Shown: positions 19,382 through 31,930 of the stretch, piece by piece | Numbering within the stretch: position 1 is the first letter of the stretch | Layout of the letters: each line of letters opens with the position of its first letter | DNA from: Thinopyrum elongatum | Lineage: Eukaryota; Streptophyta; Magnoliopsida; Poales; Poaceae | Assembly (NCBI GenBank): GCA_011799875.1 | Contig: CM022303.1 | Coordinates: forward strand, 193,489,700 to 193,553,699 | Length of the DNA stretch: 64,000 bases | Reading direction: 5' to 3' | The notes under the pieces: generated by a model | Seen by the model: only the letters and a program-made list of their open reading frames with translations | The model's database searches: none | What the model was told of the DNA's origin: nothing | Program-made: the position numbers and the translations under genes

Positions 19382-22157
19382 ATGGCTGATCTCTCGGGTT
19401 CATCGTCGCGCCCACATGGTCCACTTCCAGGCGATTGGTCGAGTTGTTCAATTTCGCACCTTCATCTGAAGCGCTTGCAGACGTAGTGTTTCCTCCCTCC
19501 AGCAGATCTGGTTCCTGTCTGCGCCAGTCTCGTCTCAGTTGATGGATGCGCCCTCGCCAAGAACTCCACCGCTCCGAGTAAGGAAGAGAGGGTATGTCTC
19601 GTGGCCTTCCTACTAAGAGGTCTGGGTTTCCATATTCATCCCTTTTTGCGGGGTTTGTTAAAGTTCTACGGGATCCAGCTCAACAACCTCACCCCAGGGT
19701 CCATATTGCACATCTCCGGCTTCGTAGCCCTGTGCGAGATATTTCTGAGTTGCGAGGCCCACTTTGACTTGTGGAGGAAGTATTTTTGTCCTGTCTCTCG
19801 CCTTCGGGAGGGATCCATATTCGAGGTGGGCGGCGCCGAAGTATGGCAGATAGCCGAGACAGGATACCCAATGGGGACCCCACAGAAAGATCCTGAAGGA
19901 TGGACTTCGGAGTGGTTTTACATCGAGGACGTTCCCCTCACCGATCCAATTTGGCAAGGGTTGCCCAAATACTCAAACGACCCGCCTATAAAGCGTTTCA
20001 ACTGGCGGCCCAAGGGCCCTTCCCAACAGGACAGTGAAGAGGTGCGTGCACTGGCGGCCAAGATCAGGCTGCTCACTAGCAGTAAACTGGCCATGGTTGA
20101 GGTAATGGCCATCGCCTTTACCCGATGTGTGCAACCCCTACAACAGTGGGGTCATCCTTTATGGTGCTATAACGGGACCAACGACGTAACCCGTTATCAA
20201 CAACAAGGGCCAGACAACAAGGCGGCTCTGGCCAAAATATTGGCCGATCTCTTCAAGGGAGAGGAGACAGAGTTCGCTCGCATGAGTATTCGGGAGGGCT
20301 GCTCCAGATATAATCCGGCCGACTGGGTAAGCCATGATCCATTGTCTTGAGCTCACGGATTACACCCGAACTTTGACTGGTTGTATTTGAACAGGGCTGG
20401 AGGCGTCAAGTTGCGTCCATTAATTGCCCTTCTCCTCACCCAGAGAATCATTCTCGTGATGACGATCCGGGGTATCATGATGACCCAGGGACGTCGATCG
20501 ATTTTGAAGACGGGGTGTTCTATCAGGAGAGCCTTGACGGCGTCAAAGTTGCTGTGACAGCCGATCACCCTAGGGCTCTTCCCTCTTCCACAGTAAGTGA
20601 AAAGAAGACCCTTACCCGAACAGGGCGCTCATCTCGTGCTATTCCCCACGTGCTGACTTCTGCTCCCAAGGGTCGCCGCACTACGCGTAAGACCATCTTG
20701 GGGGGAGCGCGGACCATGCCAACTTCGGCCCCTAATGGGAGATCAAAGTGGAAAGCCTCCGCCGAAGCAGAAGCACCTGCCCCCTTGGTCCAACGGTAAC
20801 GTATTTCGGAATTGCAGCGAGGGTCGATTTTAGCACTCCTTTACTAAAACTTGCTCAATTTTGCAGCAAGCGTATGCCCCTGCACCAATCCTAAGATTCC
20901 CCGGGCACATCAAATCGCAGCTCCGGTCCCAAGTCTTCGGCATAAGCTAGAGCCTCCCCCAAACACACGGCGGCCGGCGCGCCTCCGGCGGATTCCGACG
21001 ATGTTTCTGTCACCAACTCCGAAGTCGAGAGCGTAATGAATCATCGCCGCCGGAGGGAGACGTTATGCCATAATGCATTTGCCGAACAGGAATTTAGTGC
21101 TTTTAATTTGGTGGATGCGTACCTTGGAGCGGCCCGGACAAGTCTTGAAGGGATCGCCGGTCTTTATGCCGCCAAGGTGCAGGTATATAGCTTGAAAGCA
21201 GATCATGTTCCCTAACCACCTAGCCCCCAAGCCTTAATTTGGGCAGGACGGCCGAGTTAAGGGTATCTAATGATATTATTTTTGTAGGCTGCAAGAGAGC
21301 AGAACGAAAAGCTGTCCGAGGACCTTACAGTGAGTCGGACACAGTTGGTCGAAACCAAGGCCGAACTGGATGCGGCTCGAAAAGCCAGCAGCGAGTTATC
21401 CGGTAAGTAAAAATGACTTGTTTCGCAGGTATACACTGTATTTTATGTATTAACACCATATTCTCTGTATAGCCACGGGAGCTGCAAGCGAGCTGCAGAG
21501 GGAGCTAGAGGCTGGCAAACGGGTGCTAACACGAAGTCAGGAAGAGAAAAATGAGCTCAAGGAAGAGAATCGGCGGAAAACCGATGAAATTGAGAACTTG
21601 AGAACTCAGCTGGTGCAAGCCTTGGAGGAAAACCAGAAGCTAAAAGGTGGCATATTCGGTAAGTACTGCTCTGACCGGTACGTTATTCCAGTGGCATTGG
21701 CATTGTAATGATGGTATGCCGCATCTGCTTGGTAGGTCTCCTAAATGGGCGGCCCGAGGAAGAAGTCAGCACCTATGACGGGAATCTTTTATGGGAGCTA
21801 TCAAAGACCTACGAGAGGGCCCGGAAGGCCATGAAGAGTATGGCAAAGGCGTTATGGCCGTCGGAGGTGCCGCCAGAGAGCATGGCCGAACTGGCCATTT
21901 GCTTTAAAGGAGCTCGGTGAAGGTTTGAATTGTGGAAGATATCTTCTTGCCGAGAAGGGGCGCGCGAGGCATGGGCTATGGTAAAGACCTGTTTCACCAA
22001 GCTGGACCCGGAGCATATGGCTCGGGTTGGTCCAGTGGGTCCTGATGCCCAGGAGGTACCTCTAAGCTTGGTCTATGATGATGTGATGCCTGCCGCTCAT
22101 CATTCTCAGAAGGATTGCGCTTTAGAGCAATTGATAGACAATATAGATCAAGAGTAG
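19382..22157 (+). pseudogene. E3 antisense gene: putative gypsy-type transposase-family protein with coiled coil
   Basis: The gene lies opposite to pol and reads like the plant family annotated as putative gypsy-type transposon (Transposase_28). Exon 1 (19382-20326) starts MADLSGSSSR and carries the conserved core FLLRGLGFHIHPFLRGLLKF, LTPGSILHISGFVALCE, EVGGAEVWQIAETGY and WFYIEDVPL. Likely further exons with GT-AG borders are 20395-20795, 20867-21182, 21288-21402, 21473-21658 and 21736-22157. Exons 4 and 5 encode heptad-rich helices (ELKEENRRKTDEIENL), so a coiled coil is likely. Exon 6 ends in DNIDQE and a stop at 22155-22157. Two in-frame stops, TAG 19484-19486 and TGA 21918-21920, interrupt otherwise open frames. 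The protein's function is unknown; the transposase name is historical and unproven. Confidence 0.72.
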
Positions 22158-22957
22158 TAGTTGTGTCAATTCTATGTATCTATGTACTGTACATTGACCG
22201 AGCTCAATCCACGGTCTTATTTTAAAAGAAATGTTGTCTTAACCGGCCATCGGCTTCCACCTTCCCGATCAGTGATTGGGAAGTGTTCCGTACTACGTGC
22301 CGCGGGAAACAAGGCAGTACTTTGGGAACCAGGCAATCTGGCCATTTGGCTCAAACGGACGAAACATGTGCGGAGAGTTATGTTATATTACTGTTTGACG
22401 TAAGAAACATCTTTCGACGAAAATAGTTCCTCCAAAGGTTCCTTTCTTCGGGTTAGTTTATAGTCCGGATGCGTGAAATCAATAGAGACCAATGGCTGTG
22501 AGAAAACCCTGGTGATAAGCGCGAGGCTATATTCACTTCTCTTAGGCCGACTTATTGTATTCTGTAAGAACGCTGGCTTTCGGCTGCACCCGTCTGAGGT
22601 ACGGTCCCGGATGACCCGGTCGTAACAATCGCAGAGGTGCTCCCTTCACTCCTTAGCCGAACAATCGGGAACGTAGGGGTAAACACGGGAGCCAGGCAAC
22701 CCAGCTTGGCAAAGATCTTAAGTCAAACAAGTGCATGTGTTGGCTTGACATGTGTGAGAAGGATGCAATCAGTACGAATGTGATTTATACATTTATTCGG
22801 CTCTTGTGAATGAGCCCCCATGCGAAGCAGGGTGTTACATTCAATGATGTATGTAATATGAGCTTGGTATGGTTCAGTTTAGCCGAACTAGCACCATGTT
22901 AAAAAAAAGAGAAAAAATAAAATAAAAGAAGGAAAAGGGTGGAGATGTTTGTCAAGC
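22158..22957. other. E3 spacer between convergent antisense gene and integrase
   Basis: About 800 bp between two convergent 3' ends. It must contain both terminators. No conserved frame is visible; an A-rich stretch at 22900-22935 on the plus strand lies near the integrase stop. Confidence 0.5.
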
Positions 22958-23890
22958 TCAGGCGTAAAAATGCCACAGCCGGGCTGCGTTCCACGGGTTC
23001 GGCTCGAGGCAGTCGTCGGACGGGCGGCGAAGATGATATGCTCCTCCAATGAGTACTTCATCAATGATGTACGGTCCCTCCCATTTAGGTGATAGTTTAT
23101 TCTTCTGTTTCTCGGGGAGTCGGAGGACGAGGTCTCCCACATTATATGTCTTCGCCCGGACTTCACAGCTGTGGTAACGTCGCGCTTGCTGTTGATAGAA
23201 CGGGGACCGAGCTCGAGCTATGTCCCGCTCTTCTTCCAGAGCATCCAGATCATCCTGCCGATCGAGCTCGGCTTCCTTTTCTTCGTACATGCGCACTCTA
23301 GGCGCGTCATGGATAAGGTCGCATGGGAGAACTGCTTCCGCACCGTACACCATAAAAAATGGTGTGTATCTGGTTGACCGATTAGGAGTAGTGCGCAGCC
23401 CCCATAGTATGGAATTGAGTTCCTTGACCCAATGGCAGTCTGATTGTTCAAGGGATCGAACTAGGCGGGGCTTAATGCCACTCATAATGAGTCCATTGGC
23501 TCGTTCGACCTGTCCGTTGGTCTGTGGGTGGTACACCGAGGCATAATCAAGCTTAATGCCCATTTTACCGCACCAGTCTTTAACTTCCTGGGTGGTGAAG
23601 TTGGTACCACTATCGGTAATTATGCTGTGGGGGACACCATAACGGTGTACGACATCGGATAAGAAGTTGACAACTGGTCCGGATTCTGCCGAAGTGACGG
23701 GTCTTGCCTCGATCGACTTGGTGAATTTGTCGACCATGACCAATAGGTAATTCTTTTTGTTTGTCCCCCCTTTAAGTGGCCCGACCATGTCGAGACCCTA
23801 GACCGCAAAAGGACATGTGATCGGTATCGTCTGAAGAGCTGTGAGGGCATGTGGCTTTGATTTGCGAACAGCTGGCATCCGACGCAATGT
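22958..23890 (-). pseudogene. E3 integrase
   Basis: The minus-strand frame from about 23815 down to 22958 has all three catalytic acidic positions: Asp in GLDMVGP (23789-23791), Asp in IITDSGTNF, and Glu in NGQVERAN. The following GLRTTPNRSTRYTPFFMVYG and EAVLP blocks and the GDLVLRLPE, KLSPKWEGPYI barrel are normal. A TAG at 23800-23798 replaces the Trp before GLDM, and the N-terminal zinc domain (about 23890-24100) is broken by stops and frameshifts. The protein ends at RLWHFYA with a stop at about 22960. It would insert the element cDNA. Confidence 0.88.
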
Positions 23891-24099
23891 TGGACTAATG
23901 TCCGGGCGTCTTCACGGGCGGTAGGCCAGAAAAACCCTGCTCAGAAAGCCTTGCTGACCAAAGCCCGAGCTGCCGCGTGGTGTCCGCCCATGCCCGCGTG
24001 TATTTCGGCCAAGAGCTGCTGCCCCTTTTCTTCAGAGATGCGCCTTTGTAAAACTCCTGTGGTACTCTTCTTATAGAGTTCACCCTCATGGACCTTGTA

Positions 24100-24832
24100 T
24101 GCTTTAGAGCGCCGAACTATGCGTCGTGCTTAGGTTTGATCCTCCGGAAGCTGATGTTGTGTGAGGTAGGCTAGCAGGGGTCCAGGGTGGGAATACGGCC
24201 ATGACTTCGTGTGCGGAAGGTGTTTCCTCGAGTGCGGAGCCGCCGATGACATGATCGTCTTGTTCATTTACGGGCGAGGTGTTGTGAGCGGGCTCATTGG
24301 ATGGTGCACCGGTGACGTCGTCCTGCCACACCACGGAGGGCTTAAAGAGCCACTCGAGGAAGGTGTTTTTGGGAACTGGGTCGCGCTTGGCGCCCATGCG
24401 GGCGAGGACGTCGGCTGCTTGATTGCTGTCTCTAGCGACATGGTGAAATTCTAGGCCCTCGAATCGGGCTGATATCTGGAGGACCGCGTTTCTCTACGCT
24501 GCCATCTTGGGGTCTTTGGCGTCAAATTCGCTGTTGACTTGAGAGATCGCCAGGTTTGAATCTCCCCTTACCTTGAGGCGCTGCACGCCCATTGACGTGG
24601 CCATACGAAGACCATGTAGTAGTGCTTCATACTCGGCTGCGTTGTTGGAGTCCGTGTACATTATTTGGAGGGCATACCGAACAGTGTCGCCCGTGGGGGA
24701 GATTAGGATGACCCCAGCCCCCAGTCTGGCTAACATCTTTGAGCCGTCGAAATACATTGTCCAGTGCAAGTATGTAGAGTACTCCCAGGGTAGTTCGGCC
24801 TCGGTCCATTTGGCTATGAAATCGGCCAGCAC
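24100..24832 (-). pseudogene. E3 second RNase H domain and linker to integrase
   Basis: The frame encodes a second RNase H fold: MYFDGSKMLARLGAGVILI, YTDSNNAAEYEALLHGLR with the catalytic Glu, and VRGDSNLAISQVN with a catalytic Asp. The frame ends at a stop near 24494, after which the C-terminal piece and linker (MGAKRDPVPKNTFLEWLFKP at about 24390) lie in another frame. As in E0, this supports Tat lineage. It would degrade RNA in the RNA-DNA hybrid. Confidence 0.82.
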
Positions 24833-24847
24833 CTGAGATTTAATGGC

Positions 24848-25885
24848 TCAGCATGGCTTGTATGTTATCTCGAAGGGGAGGAGCTCGATGGCCCATTTGG
24901 CGACGCGGCCCGTGGCGTCCCTGTTATTGATTATGTCATTCAAGGGAACCTCAGATGCCACTGTGACCGAACATTCTTGAAAGTAGTGTCGTAGCTTTCG
25001 GGATGCCATGAAAACTGTGTAGGCTATCTTTTGATAGTGCGGGTATCGTGATTTGCATGGCGTAAGCACCTCGGACATGTAGTAGAACGGCTTCTGGACT
25101 TGGAACTTGTGGCCCTCGGACTCCCGCTCCATGATGAGCACCGCGCTGACCACCTGATTAGTGGCTGAAATGTATAGTAGCATGGGTTCACCGACGCCAG
25201 GTGCGGCCAGGATAGGGTTGCCGGCGAGGAGTGTTTTAATCTCCTCGAGTGCCGTGGTTGCTTCATCTGTCCACTGGAAGTTCTTGATCTTTTTGAGCAG
25301 TTTGTAGAGTGGCAATGCCTTTTCTTCGAGGCGAGATATGAAGTGGCTCAAGGCGGTCACGCATCTCGCTAGCTTCTGGATATGCTTGAGCTCTGTTGGT
25401 ATTGTGAGCTGAGACAGTGCTCTAATTTTAGCCGGATTGGCTTCGATTCCTCTATGGGAAACGATGAATCCGAGTAGCTTTCCAGCAGGGACCCTGAAGA
25501 CGCATTTCTCCGGGTTGAGCCGTATGTCGTAGGCCCGCAGGTTGTCGAAGGTTTGGCGTAGGTCGTCTATCAGTTCGTCGATATGTTTGGTTTTGACAAC
25601 CACGTCATCAACGTATGCCTCGACTGTTCTGCCGATTTGGTTTTCGAGGCATGTTTGAATCATGCGCTGGTATGTGGCTCCTGCATTTTTTAGCCCGAAC
25701 GGCATGGTGTAGAAGCCGAAAGGCCCGTAAGGGGTGATGAATGCGATTGCTCCCTGATCGGACTCCTTCATCTTAATCTGATGGTATCTGGAGTATGCGT
25801 CAAGGAAGCATAACGAGTCGTGTCCGACAGTGGTGTCGATGATCTGGTCTATCCTTGGCAGGGGGAATGGATCCTTAGGGCAGGC
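24848..25885 (-). pseudogene. E3 reverse transcriptase and first RNase H
   Basis: The frame carries FITPYGPFGFYTMPFGLKNA, the catalytic YVDDVVVK at about 25595-25620 and LNPEKCVFRVPAGKLLGFIV. RNase H follows (WTDEATTALEEIKTLL, LLYISATNQVVSAVLI, SRKLRHYFQE). The frame stops with TGA at 24850-24848, where related proteins continue into the second RNase H. At about 25881-25890 a small deletion removes the conserved CVDF-LNK segment and shifts the frame relative to the upstream protease-RT frame. Confidence 0.88.
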
Positions 25886-28110
25886 CAGGACTTATCCTTC
25901 TTGGGTACCGTAACCAGATTTGCTAACCACTCGGGGTGCTTGATCTCGCGAATGAATCCGGCCTCTAGCAGTTTTGCAAGTTCTTCGCCCATGGCCTGCT
26001 GTTTGGGTTCGGAAAATCGGCGCAAGGTTTGTTTCACTGGCTTGAAGCCTTTTAAAATGTTGAGGTTGTGCTCTGCTAGCCTGCGTGGGATTCCTGGCAT
26101 ATCTGATGGGTGCGAGGCAAATATTTCCCAGTTTTCACGCAAGAATGTCCTTAGCACCTCGTCAACTGCGGGGTCCAGCTGTGCTCCTATGGATGCCGTT
26201 TTGTTGGGATCTGTTGGGTGCACTTGAAATTTTACTATTTCATCTGCTGGCTTGAATGATGTGGGTTTTTGCCTTTTACTGAGAACCACATCATCCATGT
26301 CGACTGTAGTGCGTAGCGCTGTCAACTCTTCGGCCGCGAGGGCTTCAGATAGTGCCTCTAGGGCAAGGGATGCCATCTTGTTTTCAGCTCGCAAGGCTTT
26401 GCTCGGGTCGCTTTTAAGCGAGATTACCCCGTTGGGCCCTGCCATCTTGAGTTTCATATACCCGTAATGTGGTATGGCCTGAAATCTTGAGAATGCCTCA
26501 CGTCCTAGAAGGGCGTGGTATCCGCTACGGAAGGGCACAATGTGAAATAATAAAGGTTCGGATCTGTAGTTATCGGGTGTGCTGAACACAACGTCCAGGG
26601 TTACGCATCCCGAGCAGTGTGCCTCCCTACCGGGTATTATACCTCGGAATGTGGTATGACTGCGTTCAATGCGAGACCTGTTGAAATGCATCTTGTCTAA
26701 AGTATCCTCATAAATGAGGTTGAGGCCGCTGCCTCCGTCCATCAGCACTTTAGTCAGCCGGAAACCATTGACAATGGGGTCGAGGACCAGTGCGGCTGGT
26801 GCATGGTTGTTACGGGGGCTTGGCTCGTCCTTCTCGTTGAAGGTGATAGGCATGGCTGTCCATGGCTGTGTGGCTGTCACTTGATATATTTGGTTGAGCT
26901 CTCGAAGAGCCTTTTTCCTTTTATTGTTTGAACCGAACGTCTCATATACCGTAAGGACATTGTGGTCCTGTGGTGAAGCCGATGACTGCTTATCTGGGGG
27001 TGTAAGGCCCAAGATTGGCTCGCCATATTTGTCCACTTGTCTTACCACCCAACAGGCTCGAAGTCTGTGGGTTGGGTTTGCTTCTAGCAAGACCGAGTGT
27101 ATTGGGCATGGTTTATCCAACAACCCGTCTAACACCGATCTGGGCCTAGTTTTCTTTTTGTTAGGCTTGCGATCCGGTGACCGATTTGTGTAAGCTCGTT
27201 TAAAGCAAGGCCTTCCGTGATGCATGGCGGGTGGTGGCCGCATGTTCATCTGTTGCACCCTCCACGTGTTCTCCATGGCGCAATATTTGCGTACCATGTC
27301 TGATAGTTCGGAGAAGCTTTGAATTTGGCGATGCGCAAGGGCGTTTGAGAGGCTCTCGTCCCTGCAGTTAAACTGGAAGGCTTTAATTATTTCTTTGTCA
27401 CAGCAAGGTGCCATCCCGTTCTTCACCAGGAGAAATCTAGCCCAATAATGATGGGTTGTCTCATTTGGCAGTTGTTTGACATACATGAGGTCCCATATGT
27501 CTGGGTTTCCCGAATCCGGAGAGTATTCCGTGTGGTGGGTGGGTGGGAAGATTTCGAGAATTCCCTCCTATTGCGGACCCGGACTCTCCTTGATGGGTGG
27601 TCGAGTCATGTCCGGTTTTGATCGTGCAGGGCTCGGATCCGGACTAGTGTGCGGCTGGATTGGCTCGAGGCCGGATCTAGCATTGGGGCTCGAGTCCGGA
27701 CGTACATCTGAGCTGGTGTCTGACTCCGAGCTGGAGATTCGAGTGTACGCCGTTCTTAGCTTGCCAGGCTGTAGTCCCTCCTGGGCCTCCTCGACCGTGG
27801 CGACGAGGTGCGTGACCGGAGGGGTGTTGATTTCTCGGTCGTCGGGTTTAAGCCCGATCTGATCGTAGGCCGTGGGCCTAATGACAGAGATTCCCATTGC
27901 ATGGAAAAGACTCGCCAAGTGGTCTACCGGCTGGGCACATGGGGGTGCCGGACACTCCGGCGATTCGGTGGGATATCTTGTGGGCGGTCTGTCGGAGTTG
28001 GGCTTCAGGGCCGGACTCTGAGAGATACCAGATTTTTGTGAGTCTGCTGGTCCTGGGGTCGAGGCCCCTGAACCAATGGACCCTTCAATAGGGGTGAAGC
28101 CTTTGATCTA
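25886..28110 (-). pseudogene. E3 gag, protease and RT N-terminus
   Basis: One minus-strand frame, broken by a TAG at 27570-27568, runs from about 28110 to 25849. Gag includes the conserved region DLMYVKQLPNETTHHYWARF at about 27490. The zinc knuckle is not clear. Retropepsin lies at about 26740 with VLMDGGSGLNLIYEDTLDK and the later HALLGREAFSRFQAIPHYGY. RT begins at about 26000 with SEPKQQAMGEELAKLLEAGF and EWLANLVTVPKKDKSW, and then the frame is lost at the small deletion near 25885. A start codon upstream of 28110 is not certain. Confidence 0.85.
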
Positions 28111-28271
28111 GTCGAGGCGACTAGTGGGATCGGCGCACACTAACATGCCACCGAAGACGAGGAGATGACCGGGGGCGGGGAAGCCCTCGGCGCAGGTGAG
28201 GTCTCCAACGACTGGTTGAGCCATCGATTCCTCTGGCAATCCCACAGCGGAACTCTTAATGAAAGCACCAA

Positions 28272-28724
28272 TGTCGGTGTCAAAACCGGCAAACCTCGGG
28301 GTAGGGGGTCCCGAGCTGTGGATCTAGGATCGATGGGGAACAAGGGATGACGAACACGGTGTTTACCCAGGTTCGGGCCCTCTCGAAGAGGTAATACCCT
28401 ATGTCCTGCTTGATTGTATTGGATGTATGATGTGGTTTACAGAGTAGATCTACCTCGAGATCAGCATGAGCTAAACCCTACGGGGATGAGGTGATGAATG
28501 TAGCTCTATCCCTAAAGACTAAAAACCCCTGGTTTATATAGACACCAGTAGGGTTAGGGTTACCGAAGATAGTTTACAATAAGGGATTAAAGAGATCCTG
28601 CGCCTTCTTGACTTGAAGGGCACACCACGGCTTCATAGATCTCCTATAATTGTACGGCTCCACCAGTCTGGCCCGTGTACAATGGGCCGTCGCCCCGACG
28701 ACCCCTTAGTCCATAACTCCCTCA
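28272..28724 (-). repeat. E3 5' LTR (right)
   Basis: 453 bp, same length as the left LTR with no net length change, starting TGAGGG and ending GACA on the minus strand. TATA box at 28533-28540. The adjacent primer site (to the left of 28272) reads ttggtgctttcattaagag on the minus strand; I could not assign a tRNA. Confidence 0.95.
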
Positions 28725-30593
28725 ATAGCCTCCATCATTCTTTCCTCACATGGGACAATGCTCTAATAATGATGATCATCACACTTTATTTACTTACAAC
28801 TCAAAAATTACAACTCAATACTAGAACAAAGATATGACTCTATATGAATGCCTCCGACGGTGTACAGGGATGTGCAATGATCTAGCGTGACATGTATAAA
28901 AATATGAACGGTGGCCTTGCCACAAATACTATGTCAACTATATGATCACGCAAAGCAATATGACAATGATGGTATGCGTCATAATAAACGGAACGGTGGA
29001 AGTTGCATGGCAATATATCTCGGAATGGCTATGGAAATGCCATAATAGGTAGGTATGGTAGCTGTTTTGAGGAAGGTATATGGTGGGTTTAATGCACCGG
29101 CGAAAGTTGCGCGGTACTAGAGAGGCTAGCAATGGTGGAAGGGTGAGAGTGTGTATAATCCATGGACTCAACATTAGTCATAAAGAACTCACATACTTAT
29201 TGCAAAAATTTATTAGCCATCGAAGCAAAGTACTAATATGCATGGTCCTAGGGGGATAGATTGGTAGGAAAAGACCATCGCTCATCCCCGACCGCCACTC
29301 ATAAGGAAGATAATAAAAAATAAATCATGCTCCGACTTCATCACATAACGGTTCACCATACATGCATGCTTCGGGAATCATAAACCTTAACACAAGTATT
29401 TCTAATAATCCACAATTACTCACTAGCATGACTCTAATATCACCATCTTTATATCTCAAAACAAATGCAAGGAATTAAACATCTCATATATTCAATGCTC
29501 TTTATGAAAGTTTTTATTATATCCCTCTTGGATGCCCATCATATTAGGACCAAATTCATAACCTAAGCAAATTGCCATACTATTTTCAAGACTCTCAAAA
29601 TAATATAACTGAAGCATGAGAGTTCATCAATTTCTACAAAATAAAACCACCGTCGTGCTCTAAAAAGATATAAGTGAAGCACTAGAGCAACTACCTAGCT
29701 CAAAAGATATAAGTGAAGCACATAGAGTATTCTAATAAATTCACGATTAATGTATGTCCCTCTCAAAAGGTGTGTACAGCAAGGATGATTGTGGCAAACT
29801 AAAAAGCAAATACTCATACAATACAAGACGCTCCAAGCAAAACACATATCATGTGGTGAATAAAAATATAGCCTCAAGTAATTTTACCGATGGATTGAAG
29901 ACAAAAGAGGGGATGCCATCCAGGGCATCCCCAAGCTTAGATGATTGGTTGTCCTTGAATATTACCTTGGGGTGCCTTGGGCATCCCCAAGCTTAGGCTC
30001 TTTCCACTCCTTATTCCGTGGTCCATCAAAACTTTACCCAAAACTTGAAAACTTCACAACACAAAACTCAACAGAAAACTCGTAAGATCCATTAGTATAA
30101 TAAAAGCAAGTCACTACTTAGGTACTGTTGCAAACTCATTCCAATTTTATATTGGTGTTATATCTACTGTATTCTAACTTCTCCATGGTTCATACCCAAT
30201 CTTTCAAAAACAGAACAGTCTGTAAAGAACAGAATATTAGTAATACTTCTGTAACTCCAAAAATTCTGAAACATTAGGACAACATATGCAATTTATATAT
30301 TAATCTTGTATAAAAAATTCAGAATTTTTTCACGCACCAGTGAATTTTAACAATTCTGTGACTGGACGCAAAAGTTTCTGTTTTTCAGCAAAACCAAATC
30401 AATGATATACCAAAGCATCCCAAAGGTCTTGCTTCGCTCAACACTAATTAAAACACCAGAACACAATTACTACACAGGTAATATTGTGTATTTATTAAAA
30501 ATAGGAGAAAAAACAAAAAACACAAAATAAAATTGGGTTGCCTCCCAAGAAATGCTATTGTTTAACGCACCTAGCTAGGCATATTGCATAGAT
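28725..30593 (-). other. E2 internal non-coding region
   Basis: Starts with the second ATAGC. The 1.9-kb AT-rich region has no conserved reading frame. It contains two copies of gggcatccccaagctta, at about 29921-29938 and 29980-29996, which match the element's polypurine tract type, and short aagatataagtgaagca repeats at about 29660-29720. Confidence 0.7.
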
Positions 30594-31325
30594 CTAGGTA
30601 TTATCATCTTTGGTATTTAATCCATAAGTAGCCCTCATAATAGATTCATATGGCAACTTAATTTTATTTCTTGGAAAGTGTTCCATGCCCTTCCTTAATG
30701 GAAATTGAAATCTAATGTTTCCTTCTTTCGTATCAATAATTGCACCAATCATTCTAAGGAAAGGTCTACCAAGAATAATAGGATATGTAGGATTGCAATC
30801 TATATCAAGCACAATAAAATCTACGGGCACATAATTCCTATTTGCAACAATAAGAACATCATTAATCCTTCCCATTGGTTTCTTAATAGTGGAATCCGCT
30901 AGATGCAAATTCAAAGAACAATCATCAAATTTATGGAAACCTAGCACATCACAAAGAGTTTTTGGAATAGTGGAAACGCTAGCACCCAAATCACACAAAG
31001 CATTACACTCATAATATTTAATTATAATCTTAATAGTAGGTTCCCATTCATCATAAAGCTTTCTAGGGATTGAAACTTCCAACTCAAGTTTTTCTTCAAA
31101 AGATTTCATCATAGCATCAACGATATGTTCAGTAAAAGCCTTATTTTGATTATAAGCATGATGTGAATTAAGCATGGATTGCAACAAGGAAATACAATCA
31201 ATCAAAGAATAATTGTCATAATTAAAGTCCTTGAAATCCAAAAGAGTGGGTTCATCACTACTTAAAGTTTTGACCTCGCCAATCCCACTGTTATCAATTT
31301 TTTCATCAAGATCTTCACCCTCCAA
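30594..31325 (-). pseudogene. E2 retropepsin-containing frame (Athila type)
   Basis: The 243-residue frame holds an aspartic protease core: the catalytic Asp in CDLGASVSTIPKTL, where Leu replaces the usual Thr or Ser after the Asp, then PVDFIVLDID and the flap-like PIILGRPFLRMIGAIID. The N-terminal part is gag-like and acidic. Athila-type elements typically carry such a protease after gag. The frame starts at an internal Met and is displaced relative to the upstream gag frame by a frameshift near 31330. No RT follows. Confidence 0.75.
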
Positions 31326-31345
31326 ATTATTGGGACGCCTTCTAG

Positions 31346-31732
31346 CTAAGTTGACTCATCTCCAGTCCCATCTTTATCAAGTTTTATATTAGCAAACAAA
31401 GATTCAATAGGAGTCACACCAATTACTTTAAGATCTTCATCATTATTTAAAGACTCCGATTTAGCGGCCATCTTATTTACTAAAGTGGTTTGCTTATCGG
31501 AAATTTGGCCTACTAAATTTTCAATATAAGAAAATTCGGATTTAAGGCCATATAATTCCTTATTAACATCATCAAGATCTTTATTGATATATTCCATCAT
31601 ATTTTTTTGTTCTTTAAGTTCATTCCTAAAGAAACTATTATGCTCAAATTGTAAGGACATGAAGCTTTTTGTATTGTTTTCAATTTCCTCCAACTTTCTA
31701 TTGTAAAGATCAAGGCTCTTGGGTTGAGCCAT
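31346..31732 (-). pseudogene. E2 gag-like N-terminal frame
   Basis: The likely start is the ATG at 31732 (MAQPKSLDLYNRKLEEIENN), about 200 bp after the primer site. The 128-residue product is charged and helical (ELKEQKNMMEYINKDLDDVN), so a coiled coil is likely. It ends in DGTGDEST and a stop at 31346. It is too short for a full gag and the frame shifts into the protease frame. An earlier Met at 31864 would add an improbable hydrophobic leader lying in non-coding sequence. Confidence 0.6.
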
Positions 31733-31930
31733 GAAGGCAAGTAAGCAATGTAGCACACAAGCAAACAAAAAGAAAATGAAAAGATGAACGAAAGAAGGCG
31801 AATAAAAAGGCAAATATTTTTGTGAAAACATTTTAGAAGTGGGGGAGAGGAAAACGAGAGGCAAATGGCAAATAATGTAAGTGCAAGAGATGAGAGTTTA
31901 TGATAGGTACCTGGTAGGCTTGATGTAGAA

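Larger units (their letters stand above)
18524..28724 (-). mobile_element. E3: complete Fatima-like Tat-type gypsy retrotransposon
   Basis: Two LTRs of exactly 453 bp, an ATAGC duplication and a polypurine tract define a complete 10.2-kb element on the minus strand. From right to left it holds gag, protease, RT, RNase H, second RNase H and integrase. A convergent antisense gene (plus strand) lies between integrase and the 3' LTR. LTR and protein sequences resemble the Triticeae Fatima family as I recall it. Counting by eye, the LTRs differ at about 21 of 453 sites. Stops, frameshifts and a small deletion in RT make it inactive. Confidence 0.93.
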
